From positions 1 through 53,180 of IMG/VR virus record IMGVR_UViG_3300024255_000034: a stretch of 53,180 nucleotides of DNA. One strand, written 5' to 3'. The notes under the pieces are model-generated. The model made no database searches, was not told where the DNA came from, and saw nothing but the letters and a program-made list of their open reading frames with translations. This stretch comes from a virus. Positions 24,594 to 35,412 of the stretch are shown piece after piece (the stretch's first letter is position 1; every line of letters begins with the position of its first letter). A program made the position numbers and the translations under genes.

Positions 24594-27500
24594 ATGCCAG
24601 AAAAAACTGATTTAAATATAGCACCGTATTATGATGACTTTTCGGAAGATAAGAAATTCAATAAAGTTCTTTTTAGAGCGGGTCGTCCATTACAGTCTAG
24701 AGAACTAACTCAAACACAATCCATATTACAAAATCAAATTGAAAGATTTGGTTCTCATATGTTTGAAGAGGGGTCTTTAGTCACTGGTGCAGAATCGGAT
24801 GTAGATTTAGAAATATTTTATGTAAAGGTAAATTCTGCAAACCCAAATTCAAATGGTTCTGCAAATGTCGAAGACTACAGAACAACATTTCATAATAAAT
24901 TTCTAAGAGGTAAATCTTCAGGTGTTGTTGGTAAAGTATTTACTTCAAGTGAAGAAACAACTGATGATGCAATTACATTATTCGTAAAATTCCATTCACA
25001 AGGTACTGATGCAAATAACTCAGTAGTTTTTTATTCAGGTGAAGAATTACAAGAGTGTACATTAGGTGAAGATGGAACAGTCACTGTAAATAGTGCTAAT
25101 AATAATGAGTTTACAATTAAACCTAAAACAGATAGCCCAGTTGGTCGTTCTTCAATTGCAAGTATATCAGAAGGTATTATATTTGCCAGAGGATTCTTTT
25201 GTAAGGTTGATGCACAAACATTAATTTTAGAAAAGTATTCAGGTAAACCAACATACAGAGTAGGTCTAACAATTGCAGAAAGTCTTTTATCTTCTGCAGA
25301 CGATACAAGTCTTTTAGATAACTCTTCAGGTACAACAAACGAAAATGCAGCTGGTGCTGATAGACTTAAAATAGATTTTACATTATCTAAGTACACACTT
25401 GATACTGCTAATGATGTAGACTTTATAGAACTTGTCAGGGTCAATAAGGGTATTATAGAATTAAAAATCACTAGACCGATATACAATGAGATAGAAAACT
25501 CAATGGCACGAAGAACATTCGATGCAAATGGTGATTTCGTTGTAAGACAATTTACACATAGTTTAAGAGAACATTTAGACGACACTACAAACAGAGGATA
25601 TTATACTTCAACTAATGGTGGAGATGTAAATAAATTTGTAATGCAAGTATCGCCTGGTAAAGCATATGTAAAAGGATATGAGATAGACAAAATTGGAACA
25701 ACACCAATACCTTTCAGTAAGGCAAGGTCTACAGTCACACTAAACAACACAAACACTCCAGTCAGACTTGGAAACAAATTAAGAATTACAAATGTTCACT
25801 CTTTACCCGAGTTTGGTAACGAAAGTGGAGATGCAAGTATATCACCATTTAAAGAAGTAACACTTTGGGATACTACAATATCAAGTAGTGGAACAGAACC
25901 TACAACTGGAAAAATTGGTTTTGCAAGATTAAGAAATATAGACCTTCAAGAAGGTGTTGACTCAAGTAATGTATATACAGACGCAGCTGTTTGGAACTTA
26001 TACTTATTTGATATCAAAATGTTAACAAAACTAAGTGGTTCACTTAGTGGAACATTTACAGAAGGAGACCAAGTAGTTGGTGGAACTTCAGGTGCAACTG
26101 GTATTGTTTCATATACTACAACTGGTCAGTTATATGTTCATGACGTAGTAGGTACATTCGTAGTTAATGATGCAATCACAACTAATGGTACAACTAGTGG
26201 AACAACAACAGTCACTGCAGTAAGAAACTACAACATTGACCGTGCAAGAGGTATATCACAAGACCCAATAGATGCAGGTTCAACTATATTCACTGCAAAT
26301 GTTAAGGTAGACGCTTCTAAAGTTTTATTAGGAACATTGACATTTGGTACTAACACTGCAGTCACTGGTTTTGCAACATCATTCACAACAGAATTAAAAG
26401 AAGGTGATTTTATAGTAAACCCTGCAAGTGGTCAATCACTAGTAGTTGCAAGTGTCACTGATGATACTAACCTCGTACTTTCAAGTGCATCTTCAAGTGC
26501 ATATACAGGTAATGTTACAAGAAATCGTGCAACTTTATATAACCAAGACCAAACTGCTTCAGTATTTTCATGGCCAAGAGACTGGGTAAAAACACATTCA
26601 TGTGATTCTATTCAAGTAAGAAGACAACAAGTAGTTGATGTCTCAGGTGGTTCATTTACTATATCTACAGGTTCAAATGCAACCTTCGGTGCATTAAATA
26701 CCGATAACTTTACAATTGCAGTTGTAAATGCTTCTTCAGATGGAAGTGCATATGCTTTAGGAGACCTTTTAAACATAGAAGACTTAACAGGAACTGCAGC
26801 TTCAGATGGTGGTTCAGGTCAAACACTTACTAAATCAATTGCAAACAATAATGGTGCAAAACTTAAAATAACATTTACAGTTAACAGAACAAACCCAGCT
26901 TCTAGAAATAAGACATTGAGACAATCAAGATTACTTGGTGTTGAAAGTGCAAGAAGTGCTGGTGGATTCTTTGGTACTGCATATGATGATAAAGAAATTA
27001 CATTAGGTGTTGCAGACGTTCATAAAATTCATGCAATCTATGAAGGAGTAGGAGGAGCAACACCTCTACCACCTTCTTCATATTTCTCAGTAGATAGTGG
27101 AACCTTCCAAGTCTATGAAACAATCGTAGGACAAACTTCAGACGCACGTGCAATTCTTATTACATATAGTGGTTCACTTGCAACTTCATATTATAGAATG
27201 GTATCAGGTACATTTACAGAAGGTGAAAGTGTTGTTGGTCAAACTTCACTTGCAGTCGCAACAATTACTAGTGTATCACAAGGTTCACCCGATATCAAGT
27301 CTAGATTCTTCTTTGACAATGGACAAAGAGATGGGTTCTATGACCTTGCAAAAATTACAAGAAAGGTTGGGGAACCAGTTCCTTCAGGAAAAATACTAGT
27401 TGTATTTGATTATTTCACTTCAGATAGTGGAGACTTCTTTGATGTTGAGTCATATGACTCTATACCATATCAAGATATTCCAGTATACTCTCCAAGTAGA

Positions 27501-30500
27501 GTAGACTTAGGTGGTTTAGAACCCGATGGAACATTTGAACTTTCAGACGCAGTTGACTTTAGACCAGTTGTAGGACAAATTATTGGTACTTCAACATTTG
27601 GGACAACAAACACACAAGACCCAACTAACCCAGTAAACTTATCAAATTCTACAGAGGGTGCTGTTTATGCACCATTTGGATATGACACTGGTAGAGACTT
27701 CGGTTCTTCAAGAAGTGGTATAACTTCTACTGGTGCAAGTGCAAACGATACTCCAGTGACAGGTTCAAGTGTAGTTGGTGACATATCTTTTTATGTTGGA
27801 AGAATTGATAAAGTATTTTTACATAAGTCAGGGTCATTCCAAACGTCTTCAGGTATTCCTGCACTATCACCGACTAAACCAAAGGCTGTTGATGATGCAA
27901 TAGAATTATTTGAAGTTCAAATTCCTGCATATACTAAAAATTTAAAAAATATAAGGGTAAGAACACAAGACCATAGAAGATTTACAATGAAAGATATCGG
28001 TAAGATTAATAACCGTGTCACAAACTTAGAACGAATTACTGCATTATCTTTATTAGAAAGAGATACACAAACAAAACAAATTTTAGACGCAGACGGATTC
28101 GATAGATTTAAATCAGGATTTTTAGTAGATAACTTTAGAGGTCATAGAGTTGGTGATGTAAATCACCCCGACTATCAAAATAGTGTAGACACTAAACTTG
28201 GTGCAATGAGACCCAAGTCTTATTCACAATTCTTTGACATTGAATTTAATAGTGTATTATCATCAAACTTCCAAAAGACTGGAGACTTGATTACTTTACC
28301 TTATACACCTGAGACATATACAAATCAAGATAAGGCCTCAAGAACAATCAATGTTAATCCATATCATGTATTTAACTTCTTTGGAACAGTCAAGTTATCA
28401 CCCGAAACAGATATATGGAATGATACAGAACAATTACCCGAAGTAAGAATGAACAGAGAAGGAAACTTTGATGCAGTTCTTGCTGAAAATACAAACTCAC
28501 TAGGAACGGTTTGGAACTCATGGCAAACAACATGGGTTGGTGAACCTAATGTAGTATCAACAGAAGTGCAGGCCACTTCTAATGGTTCTTGGAGTGGAGA
28601 CCCAGCACAAGGTGGTGAATGGGTTGCAGGTTTATCCGTCACAAGAGAAGTCACTGAAACTGTAGAGACACAAACAAGAACAGGTGTTACAACAAGTGTT
28701 GTTGAAGACTTCGTAGAAACAAGAAACGATAGAGTTGTAAGTATAACAATAGTACCTTTCATGAGGTCTAGAACTATTGAGATAGATGCAACTAACTTAA
28801 AACCAAATACAAACCACTATTTCTTCTTTGACGGAATACGAGTTGATACATTTACTAAACCATTCAGTACAACATATTCACAAGACGGTGGAATCACAAC
28901 TACATCAGAATGTAAATCAGACGGTAATGGTAGACTTCGTGCATACTTTGAATTACCTAATAGTAATGCACAAAGATTCCCAACAGGACAAAGAGAACTA
29001 AGATTAACTTCTAGTTATTATGATTTATCAAACCCAGGCTCACAAGCGAGTGGTGTCTATCAGGCACAAGGTTTATTACAATCTAACCAAACAGAGATAA
29101 CATCTACAAGAAACGGTAGAGTGATATTAGAAAGAAACAATGGGACTAGACAAATAACTAGGGCTGGTGAGAGAATAAATGCACAAGTATTTGATACTGT
29201 ATCACCACCAGTACCACCAGTGCCAGAATTACCTATAATACCTGAGATTATACAAGACCCTGTACCAATCCCAACACCTCCACCATTCATTGCGGCACCA
29301 TTGCCAGCATTGGTTGAGCCAGAACCTTTCATTGCACCTCCAGTATTTATTCCTACTACAAGACAAATACTTGATATACCCGATAGACTAGAGGACAGAA
29401 GATTCTTTGATTTCCCATTAGAAAGAGGTTGGGGAGACCCACTTGCACAATCATTCTTAGTTGATAAATCAGGTGGCATGTTCGTGACATCTTTAGATTT
29501 ATACTTTGAGAAAAAAGATACAACATTACCAGTTTCTGTTGAAATTAGAAATATGGTAAATGGATATCCAGGCCAGACTGTAATACCTTTCTCAACAGTG
29601 ACTAAGAACCCAGGCGATGTAAACACTTCAACAGACGGTTCTGCAGTGACAACATTTACATTTGAATCTCCAGTTTACTTAGAAGAAGATTTTGAATATG
29701 CATTTGTTGTCTATTCTAACTCAAATGAGTATACTGCATTCATATCAAGAATGGGTGAGAAAGACCTCGCAACAAGTCAGACAATTTCAGGACAACCATA
29801 TGCAGGTTCATTATTTGTATCTCAGAATGCATCAACATGGACTGCAACACAAGAAGACGACCTTAAATTCCACATGAAGATTGCAAACTTTGATGTATCT
29901 AAGATACCAGTATTGAAATTTGAAAACAAAGCATTACCAGTTTCTACATTACAAACAAATCCTGTTGAGACATTTAGTGGTCAACAGTATGTAAAAGTTT
30001 ATAATTATACTCATGGTATGTACACAACAAATTCAAATGTGACCATTGCAGGAGTGACAGGCGATAAAGAGAATGGTGTATTAAATATTGCAACACCTTC
30101 AGTAAGTGGAACACCTAGTGATGGGACATTTAATGTGTCTCTTACTGGTGGAACAGGAACAGGTGCAACTGCAGAATTTACAGTCGCAAGTAATGTTATA
30201 ACTACTTCATACATAACAGACCCAGGCACAGGATATGCAACAACAGATACATTGTCTGCAACAAACTTTGACGGTGGAACTGCAGACTTAACAGTTGATA
30301 TAGATATAGTCGGAGATACACTAGGTGGAGTTCCAGTGGCCGCAATCAATCAAACATTTACTGCAGTTGCAAATATGGAAATAGATTCATTTACAGTAAT
30401 CCCCGATATATCCAGTTATGATGTTAAAACAACATACGCATCCAATGACTCAACAGTTGGTGGTGGAGAAAACGCAACTTCAACTAGAAACTATTACTAT

Positions 30501-31247
30501 GATACACTGCATACATTGATTCCAAGTTTAAATTATAACATGACTAGAATTAGTGCAAGTGTATTAACAACACCTATGAATTCACCTGAAGGATATAGTA
30601 ATGGAACTGCATACACTAAAAACACAACAAGTAAGTTTATCACATTAAATGATAATGTGTTCTTTGATTCACCAAGTGTGGTTGCATCTCCATTAAACGA
30701 AACTAATGAGATGTCTTCAGAGAAATCATTTACATGTACACTTCAATTACAATCTGTAAACGGAAATGTTTCACCAGTAATTGATGTTGGAACAATAGGT
30801 GCAATAGGTATTTCAAATAGAATTAATAACATTGATAGTTCTTCAGATGTACAAACAGGAACAGTCTATACTCCTTCAACAGAACCTGATGGAGATAATA
30901 ATGCAATGGTATATTGCACAAGAAAGGTTAATTTAAAAACACCTGCAACAACACTTAAAGTTATTTCAGATGTGTTTAGACCACCAACAACAGACATTGA
31001 AGTGTTGTATAAAGTTCTTAAGAATGATGAATCAACACCATTTGATGATTTAAACTGGGAGTATTTCAATACAACAGGAACGCCTGATACAACTGTAGAG
31101 GCAGACGCAAGAAACTTTAAAGAATACGAGTGGACTGTTGATGACCTACCCGAGTTTAGTGCATTCGCAGTTAAGATTGTTGGTAAAGGAACAAATAGTT
31201 CAGTAGTGCCTATGGTATCTGCATTAAGATGTTTAGGTCTTGCATAA
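24594..31247 (+). CDS. giant DUF4815-type baseplate/fibre structural protein
   Basis: A 2,217-residue protein. The N-terminus (NIAPYYDDFSEDKKFNKVLFRAGRPLQSRELTQTQSILQ) is the DUF4815 signature of large structural proteins in cyanophage and pelagiphage genomes. The first 1,400 residues form beta-rich modules. A proline-rich hinge near 1535-1590 (SPPVPPVPELPIIPEI) is followed by a second region (LERGWGDPLAQSFLVDKSGG) with jelly-roll-like segments, and a C-terminal domain ending VSALRCLGLA. Position after genes 7 and 8 fits the outer-baseplate/short-fibre role that gp9-gp12 fill in T4. Receptor contact is inferred, not shown. Confidence 0.75.
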   Translation: MPEKTDLNIAPYYDDFSEDKKFNKVLFRAGRPLQSRELTQTQSILQNQIERFGSHMFEEGSLVTGAESDVDLEIFYVKVNSANPNSNGSANVEDYRTTFHNKFLRGKSSGVVGKVFTSSEETTDDAITLFVKFHSQGTDANNSVVFYSGEELQECTLGEDGTVTVNSANNNEFTIKPKTDSPVGRSSIASISEGIIFARGFFCKVDAQTLILEKYSGKPTYRVGLTIAESLLSSADDTSLLDNSSGTTNENAAGADRLKIDFTLSKYTLDTANDVDFIELVRVNKGIIELKITRPIYNEIENSMARRTFDANGDFVVRQFTHSLREHLDDTTNRGYYTSTNGGDVNKFVMQVSPGKAYVKGYEIDKIGTTPIPFSKARSTVTLNNTNTPVRLGNKLRITNVHSLPEFGNESGDASISPFKEVTLWDTTISSSGTEPTTGKIGFARLRNIDLQEGVDSSNVYTDAAVWNLYLFDIKMLTKLSGSLSGTFTEGDQVVGGTSGATGIVSYTTTGQLYVHDVVGTFVVNDAITTNGTTSGTTTVTAVRNYNIDRARGISQDPIDAGSTIFTANVKVDASKVLLGTLTFGTNTAVTGFATSFTTELKEGDFIVNPASGQSLVVASVTDDTNLVLSSASSSAYTGNVTRNRATLYNQDQTASVFSWPRDWVKTHSCDSIQVRRQQVVDVSGGSFTISTGSNATFGALNTDNFTIAVVNASSDGSAYALGDLLNIEDLTGTAASDGGSGQTLTKSIANNNGAKLKITFTVNRTNPASRNKTLRQSRLLGVESARSAGGFFGTAYDDKEITLGVADVHKIHAIYEGVGGATPLPPSSYFSVDSGTFQVYETIVGQTSDARAILITYSGSLATSYYRMVSGTFTEGESVVGQTSLAVATITSVSQGSPDIKSRFFFDNGQRDGFYDLAKITRKVGEPVPSGKILVVFDYFTSDSGDFFDVESYDSIPYQDIPVYSPSRVDLGGLEPDGTFELSDAVDFRPVVGQIIGTSTFGTTNTQDPTNPVNLSNSTEGAVYAPFGYDTGRDFGSSRSGITSTGASANDTPVTGSSVVGDISFYVGRIDKVFLHKSGSFQTSSGIPALSPTKPKAVDDAIELFEVQIPAYTKNLKNIRVRTQDHRRFTMKDIGKINNRVTNLERITALSLLERDTQTKQILDADGFDRFKSGFLVDNFRGHRVGDVNHPDYQNSVDTKLGAMRPKSYSQFFDIEFNSVLSSNFQKTGDLITLPYTPETYTNQDKASRTINVNPYHVFNFFGTVKLSPETDIWNDTEQLPEVRMNREGNFDAVLAENTNSLGTVWNSWQTTWVGEPNVVSTEVQATSNGSWSGDPAQGGEWVAGLSVTREVTETVETQTRTGVTTSVVEDFVETRNDRVVSITIVPFMRSRTIEIDATNLKPNTNHYFFFDGIRVDTFTKPFSTTYSQDGGITTTSECKSDGNGRLRAYFELPNSNAQRFPTGQRELRLTSSYYDLSNPGSQASGVYQAQGLLQSNQTEITSTRNGRVILERNNGTRQITRAGERINAQVFDTVSPPVPPVPELPIIPEIIQDPVPIPTPPPFIAAPLPALVEPEPFIAPPVFIPTTRQILDIPDRLEDRRFFDFPLERGWGDPLAQSFLVDKSGGMFVTSLDLYFEKKDTTLPVSVEIRNMVNGYPGQTVIPFSTVTKNPGDVNTSTDGSAVTTFTFESPVYLEEDFEYAFVVYSNSNEYTAFISRMGEKDLATSQTISGQPYAGSLFVSQNASTWTATQEDDLKFHMKIANFDVSKIPVLKFENKALPVSTLQTNPVETFSGQQYVKVYNYTHGMYTTNSNVTIAGVTGDKENGVLNIATPSVSGTPSDGTFNVSLTGGTGTGATAEFTVASNVITTSYITDPGTGYATTDTLSATNFDGGTADLTVDIDIVGDTLGGVPVAAINQTFTAVANMEIDSFTVIPDISSYDVKTTYASNDSTVGGGENATSTRNYYYDTLHTLIPSLNYNMTRISASVLTTPMNSPEGYSNGTAYTKNTTSKFITLNDNVFFDSPSVVASPLNETNEMSSEKSFTCTLQLQSVNGNVSPVIDVGTIGAIGISNRINNIDSSSDVQTGTVYTPSTEPDGDNNAMVYCTRKVNLKTPATTLKVISDVFRPPTTDIEVLYKVLKNDESTPFDDLNWEYFNTTGTPDTTVEADARNFKEYEWTVDDLPEFSAFAVKIVGKGTNSSVVPMVSALRCLGLA

Positions 31248-31459
31248 TGTCTGAGTATATTAAAGTGGAAGGACATACATCTTTGTTAAGAGATTCCGAA
31301 TCTTCTGCAATTGTAAGTACAGACATGAGTGCATGGAGATTACAAAAACTTAGAAAAGATAACTATAAAAAACAGGTAGAAGAAATAAATAATATTAAGA
31401 GTGACATAAACGATATGAAAAACATTCTTACTCAAATAGTGGAAAAGATAAATGGCTAA
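31247..31459 (+). CDS. small conserved coiled-coil protein
   Basis: I start this at the ATG overlapping the preceding stop (TAATG), giving 70 residues: MSEYIKVEGHTSLLRDSES, a linker, then a charged coiled coil (KKQVEEINNIKSDINDMKNI). An upstream in-frame ATG at 31229 lies within the large protein and is less likely. Proteins of this kind ('MSEYIKV.GH..L.RD...AI') recur beside tail genes of T4-like phages. The function is unknown; trimeric coiled coil and context suggest a fibre linker or chaperone. It overlaps the next gene by eight bases. Confidence 0.65.
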   Translation: MSEYIKVEGHTSLLRDSESSAIVSTDMSAWRLQKLRKDNYKKQVEEINNIKSDINDMKNILTQIVEKING

Positions 31460-33245
31460 ACAAGTAGACCAATTCAGTACTTTAGAAGACTTCAGAAAAA
31501 CCTTTAATGAGGTTTCTACAGATGTTGGCGATATAGGTGGACTTAGAACTACAAGTCAAGGTACTATTGTAGACGCAGTAAACAGTATTGAAGACAAGTC
31601 CTTCTTTTTCCAAGAATTTATTTTTATTGCAACTTCAGGACAAACTACATTTTCAGGAACAGATAGTTTTGGTAATACACTAGAGTTTAAAAAAGATAGA
31701 TTACAAGTTTATGTAGAAAGAGACCATCAAATAAAAGATGATGATTATACAATCGGTGGATTTGGTGTATTAAGTGGAAACACTTATAGTCAGATTACAC
31801 TTGCTAGTGGTGCAACTGTTGGTGATAAGATTACTGTATATTCATACACTGGTTCATACTTAGGAGTCGCAGACTCAGGTGTTGCAACAGGGTTCTTTAA
31901 CCAAACTGCAGAAAATGTAATTTACAATAACAATGATAATGGACTTATATTTAATGAGACTTCTATTAATGCAACAACCACACTTTCAACAAGTGCAAAA
32001 ATAGAGTTTGACGGAAATGTATATCACCAAGATAATGTAACACTTGCAAGTGGAAAAACATTATCTGCACCAACACTTACAGACGGAACTATGTCTATTA
32101 ATAGTGGTGCAATAACTAGTGCAACAACTGGTTCATTTAGTAGTAATGTTGGAGTTGGTTCACTTACTTCTGCAGGAGATGTCGCAGGAACAACTGGTAC
32201 ATTCTCTTCAAGTATATCTGCAACTTCAGCTGTACTTTCTTCAGATTTAACCGTTACTGGGAATACTACACTAAACGGTAATGTTGACTTGGGTAATGCT
32301 AGTGGTGATACGATTAGCTTGACAGGTTCAGTAGATTCTGATATAATATCAGATACGAATAATACTCGTGCCTTAGGGTCTAGTAGTAAAAGGTGGTCAA
32401 CTCTATACTCAACAGATTTGAATGCAACAGGCACCTCCACATTGACTACAGTGGACATTAATGGTGGTAATATAGACGGTACAGTAATCGGTAGTTCAAC
32501 TGCAGCTGCAATTACTGGTACAGTAATTACTGCAAGTACAAATTTTGCTGGAGACTTAACTGGTGATGTCACTGGTACAGTTTCAGATATATCAAATCAT
32601 AATACAGGAGACTTGACAGAAGGGTCTAATTTGTATTATACTGATACAAGAGCAAACTCTGCTTTTGATACAAGACTTGCAACTAAAGATACAGCAAACT
32701 TGACAGAAGGCAGTAATCTATACTATACTGATGCAAGAGTATCAACAAGAACAGACACTATATTAAATCACTCTAATCATACTAACATTACCGTAAGTAA
32801 AGTTGGTGATGAGTTAAGATTATCTGCAACAGAAGACAATCTTGCAAATAATACTGCAGATGATTTAAGTGATATCAATTATACTTCAAACCCAACTGCA
32901 GGACAAATACTTGCATGGGATGCTAGTGCTGGATATTGGGAACCTGTAGACCCAAGTAATACTACAGATAATGTTTCTGAAGGTTCAAACAATAAGTATT
33001 TCTCAGACGATAGAATGAATGCAATTATAGATGTTGCAACTTCTAAAGGTCTTGTAAAAACATACGTGGACAATGCGAATGGTGGTGCTGATGACCCTTT
33101 AGATGGGACAATCACAATCGACCTAAATACCTCGAACGGATTAACCGTTAGTAGTAATTCTGTTCAGTTAGATTACGAGACTACAAGTACTGCACCTACT
33201 CAAGTAGGTAGTACTTCGACTGGACACTTATGGTTTGTGATATGA
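31452..33245 (+). CDS. tail fibre protein
   Basis: A 597-residue protein. The N-terminal region (DQFSTLEDFRKTFNEVSTDVGDIGG) probably attaches to the baseplate. The shaft has many Ser/Thr/Gly-rich beta repeats (TSAGDVAGTTGTFSSSISAT). Two copies of LTEGSNLYYTD-R and a related VSEGSNNKYFSDDRMNAI occur in the C-terminal third, a repeat common in marine phage fibres. The end (APTQVGSTSTGHLWFVI) is short and hydrophobic. It is probably a trimeric fibre for host contact. It is translated in an operon with its small upstream neighbour. Confidence 0.7.
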   Translation: MAKQVDQFSTLEDFRKTFNEVSTDVGDIGGLRTTSQGTIVDAVNSIEDKSFFFQEFIFIATSGQTTFSGTDSFGNTLEFKKDRLQVYVERDHQIKDDDYTIGGFGVLSGNTYSQITLASGATVGDKITVYSYTGSYLGVADSGVATGFFNQTAENVIYNNNDNGLIFNETSINATTTLSTSAKIEFDGNVYHQDNVTLASGKTLSAPTLTDGTMSINSGAITSATTGSFSSNVGVGSLTSAGDVAGTTGTFSSSISATSAVLSSDLTVTGNTTLNGNVDLGNASGDTISLTGSVDSDIISDTNNTRALGSSSKRWSTLYSTDLNATGTSTLTTVDINGGNIDGTVIGSSTAAAITGTVITASTNFAGDLTGDVTGTVSDISNHNTGDLTEGSNLYYTDTRANSAFDTRLATKDTANLTEGSNLYYTDARVSTRTDTILNHSNHTNITVSKVGDELRLSATEDNLANNTADDLSDINYTSNPTAGQILAWDASAGYWEPVDPSNTTDNVSEGSNNKYFSDDRMNAIIDVATSKGLVKTYVDNANGGADDPLDGTITIDLNTSNGLTVSSNSVQLDYETTSTAPTQVGSTSTGHLWFVI

Positions 33246-33246
33246 T

Positions 33247-34485
33247 ATGTCTGATGAAATTTATGTAAATATAGGAACTTCGTTCCAACAACCCTACCAA
33301 GGACAAGGACTTGCACAAGGTCGTACACCTGTTATAGCACAATATATTGCAAGAAAACCTGCAAATGCACAAACCCCTTTTACATATCAAAATAGACAAC
33401 CTGCAAGTGCAAGACAGCCTTCATCTGCTCAAACACCTTATATTGCAAATAGACAAACCCCTTCCATAGTTCAGGCAACTGCAAATTATCCATATATTGC
33501 ATCTGCACAACAGTCATATCCTTATATTGCAAATGCACAAACTACTACTCAAAATACAGGAAGAACACCTGTAATATATCAAGCAACAGGAAGAACACCA
33601 TTCACATATGCAAGACAAGGACAAACACCATATAGTGCAACTGGAAGATTACCTTCTACATATGAAACACAAGGTCAAACACCTTACAGTTTTCAACAGA
33701 GTTATCAACAAACATATGAAACACAAGGAACACAACCTTATACATTTAATGATACTGGACGACAACCTACGATATATCAAGCACAAGGAACACAACCATA
33801 TAGTTATCAACAGAATTATCAGACCCCAAGTATATACACTGCACAAGTAAGTACCAATAGTCAAGCAACATATCAACACCCGACTACATATCAACATCAG
33901 GCGCAGATAACTTATAGACACCCTACTAGTTCTCAGAGTGTATTTCAGACTCCAGTAATAGCACAACAACCTTATCAACATCCTTATACAGCTCAAACTC
34001 CTGCAAGTAAAGTTGGAAGACAACCTACAACATACACTTATCCCGACCCTGCAATTTGGGGCCCGTATCCAGTAACAGGTGGTTTATTATCTAGTTATGC
34101 TTACTATTATGAAGGATTTAGGTCTACAAACCCAGTTGCGCCAACACAATATGGTGATGGTTTTGGTTCAAGTCCTTGGCCTAATCTGCCAAGTGTTTAC
34201 ACACAAAAACAATATTGGTTGAATAGACCTACTAATTCTACTTTATCAGGAACACTAAATGTTGGAAACTTTTCACCAACAATAACACTTGGTAGTCAAT
34301 TTAATTATCTTCAAATTATTAAAAATGGAACCACTACAAATATACCTTATGCAACCTTTACACCAAATGGTGGGCCTATGGCACCACCATCTTATATGTG
34401 GAGTGGAAGTATGCCTATTATCACACAACAATTTCCAACTCATATAATTTTTAACGGTAATAGCGTCACATTAGCATTATTTTAA
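33247..34485 (+). CDS. Tyr/Pro/Gln-rich repeat protein with C-terminal domain (copy A1)
   Basis: A 412-residue protein. Residues 1-260 are low-complexity repeats built of short units beginning with Pro and carrying Tyr or Ile (PYIANRQT, PFTYQNRQ, PSIYTAQ, QPYTFND). Residues about 264-412 form a separate domain (YPDPAIWGPYPVTGGLLSSY ... HIIFNGNSVTLALF) almost identical to that of the protein at 42180-43595. No signal peptide, enzyme motif or known family is visible. Its place among fibre genes makes it a likely virion adhesin or fibre. The repeats superficially recall tyrosine/proline adhesive proteins. It is followed after 13 bases by copy B1. Confidence 0.6.
   Translation: MSDEIYVNIGTSFQQPYQGQGLAQGRTPVIAQYIARKPANAQTPFTYQNRQPASARQPSSAQTPYIANRQTPSIVQATANYPYIASAQQSYPYIANAQTTTQNTGRTPVIYQATGRTPFTYARQGQTPYSATGRLPSTYETQGQTPYSFQQSYQQTYETQGTQPYTFNDTGRQPTIYQAQGTQPYSYQQNYQTPSIYTAQVSTNSQATYQHPTTYQHQAQITYRHPTSSQSVFQTPVIAQQPYQHPYTAQTPASKVGRQPTTYTYPDPAIWGPYPVTGGLLSSYAYYYEGFRSTNPVAPTQYGDGFGSSPWPNLPSVYTQKQYWLNRPTNSTLSGTLNVGNFSPTITLGSQFNYLQIIKNGTTTNIPYATFTPNGGPMAPPSYMWSGSMPIITQQFPTHIIFNGNSVTLALF
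34037..34485 (+). repeat. 449-bp near-identical duplication, copy 1
   Basis: Aligns without gaps to 43147-43595 (offset 9,110). I count about 35 mismatches, so roughly 92% identity. It encodes the C-terminal domain of the A-type repeat proteins. Confidence 0.9.
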
Positions 34486-34498
34486 TGGAGGATAAGAA

Positions 34499-35407
34499 AT
34501 GGCAATAGGAAATACTCAACAACCGTATACTTTTCAATATCAGACTCCATATACGTTGCAGGTAACATCTCAACAACCTTATAGTTTTCAACAACCTACA
34601 AGACAACCAGTAAATGTTCAGAATATAAGACAACAGCCATATTCTTTTACTGCAAATAGACAAAACACTGCACAACAACCTGCAATTATTCAAGTATCAT
34701 ATCAAGCGAATAAACAAACAAGTGGAACAAGACCTATTGCAACAGCAACAAGAACTTATCCTTATATTGCAAATAAACAGAATCCATTTCCATTTATTAA
34801 TCAAGGTCAGGTAGCATATCCATTTATAGCAAGAAGACCTGCAACTACACCAGTTGCACAAGCACAAGCAAATTATCCATATATTGCAAATGCACAAACA
34901 CCGTATCCGTATATTGCACAAGCACCGTATCCTTACATTGCAAATGCACAACAACCATATCCATATGAGGCAAATGCACAACAACCATACCCGTACATAT
35001 CTCAAACTCCGAGTACATATGCAAGACAGGGTAGGACACCATTTACATATAACCGTCAGGCATCATACAGTTTTGAAACACCTGCAAGAACTCCAAGTAC
35101 ATATGTGAATCAACAACCTAGTATTTACCAACACCCTGTAATCTATAGAAATCCGTATATTGCTAATGCAAGACAACCTTCAACATATCAACATGCATAT
35201 CAATCATCTTATAGTTTACAACAAAATTATACTTTCCAACAACCATACACAACAACTAGAACAGTCGGCCCGATTGCAAAAGTGAAAGGTGTGTACAGAA
35301 ATAATGCTGGAACTGTAGAGAAGGTTGACGAGATTTATGTCAATGATAGTGGAACTTTGGAGAAAATACACCAATCAGTTCCAACTGCTCAATTCAATAA
35401 GGGTTAA
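34499..35407 (+). CDS. Tyr/Pro/Gln-rich repeat protein (copy B1)
   Basis: A 302-residue protein starting MAIGNTQQPYTFQYQTPY. About 245 residues of short Pro/Tyr units follow (YPYIANAQ, QPYSFQQ, TPSTYARQG). The C-terminal 50 residues change character: IAKVKGVYRNNAGTVEKVDEIYVNDSGTLEKI, a small beta-like module. The start is nearly identical in DNA to the gene at 43912, so the two are B-type paralogues. A GGAGGA ribosome binding site precedes the ATG. Probably a virion adhesin component; no recognised family. Confidence 0.6.
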   Translation: MAIGNTQQPYTFQYQTPYTLQVTSQQPYSFQQPTRQPVNVQNIRQQPYSFTANRQNTAQQPAIIQVSYQANKQTSGTRPIATATRTYPYIANKQNPFPFINQGQVAYPFIARRPATTPVAQAQANYPYIANAQTPYPYIAQAPYPYIANAQQPYPYEANAQQPYPYISQTPSTYARQGRTPFTYNRQASYSFETPARTPSTYVNQQPSIYQHPVIYRNPYIANARQPSTYQHAYQSSYSLQQNYTFQQPYTTTRTVGPIAKVKGVYRNNAGTVEKVDEIYVNDSGTLEKIHQSVPTAQFNKG

Positions 35408-35412
35408 AAAGG

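Noticed and set aside
25031-25585. 184-aa minus-strand ORF inside the giant structural gene, and similar ones at 16063-16683 and 32024-32572
   Set aside because: Opposite a well-supported gene, without ribosome binding site, promoter or recognisable domains.
31229-31246. Earlier ATG for the small coiled-coil gene
   Set aside because: It lies inside the large DUF4815 gene; the TAATG overlap at 31245-31249 gives the conserved MSEYIKV start.
33649-34023. Antisense ORFs rich in Cys/Leu/Ile opposite the repeat genes (also near 34697-35005, 42318-42596 and 44257-44718)
   Set aside because: They arise because CAA, TAT and CCT codons on the coding strand read as Leu/Ile/Arg-type codons without stops on the other strand. 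No ribosome binding sites or recognisable protein patterns.
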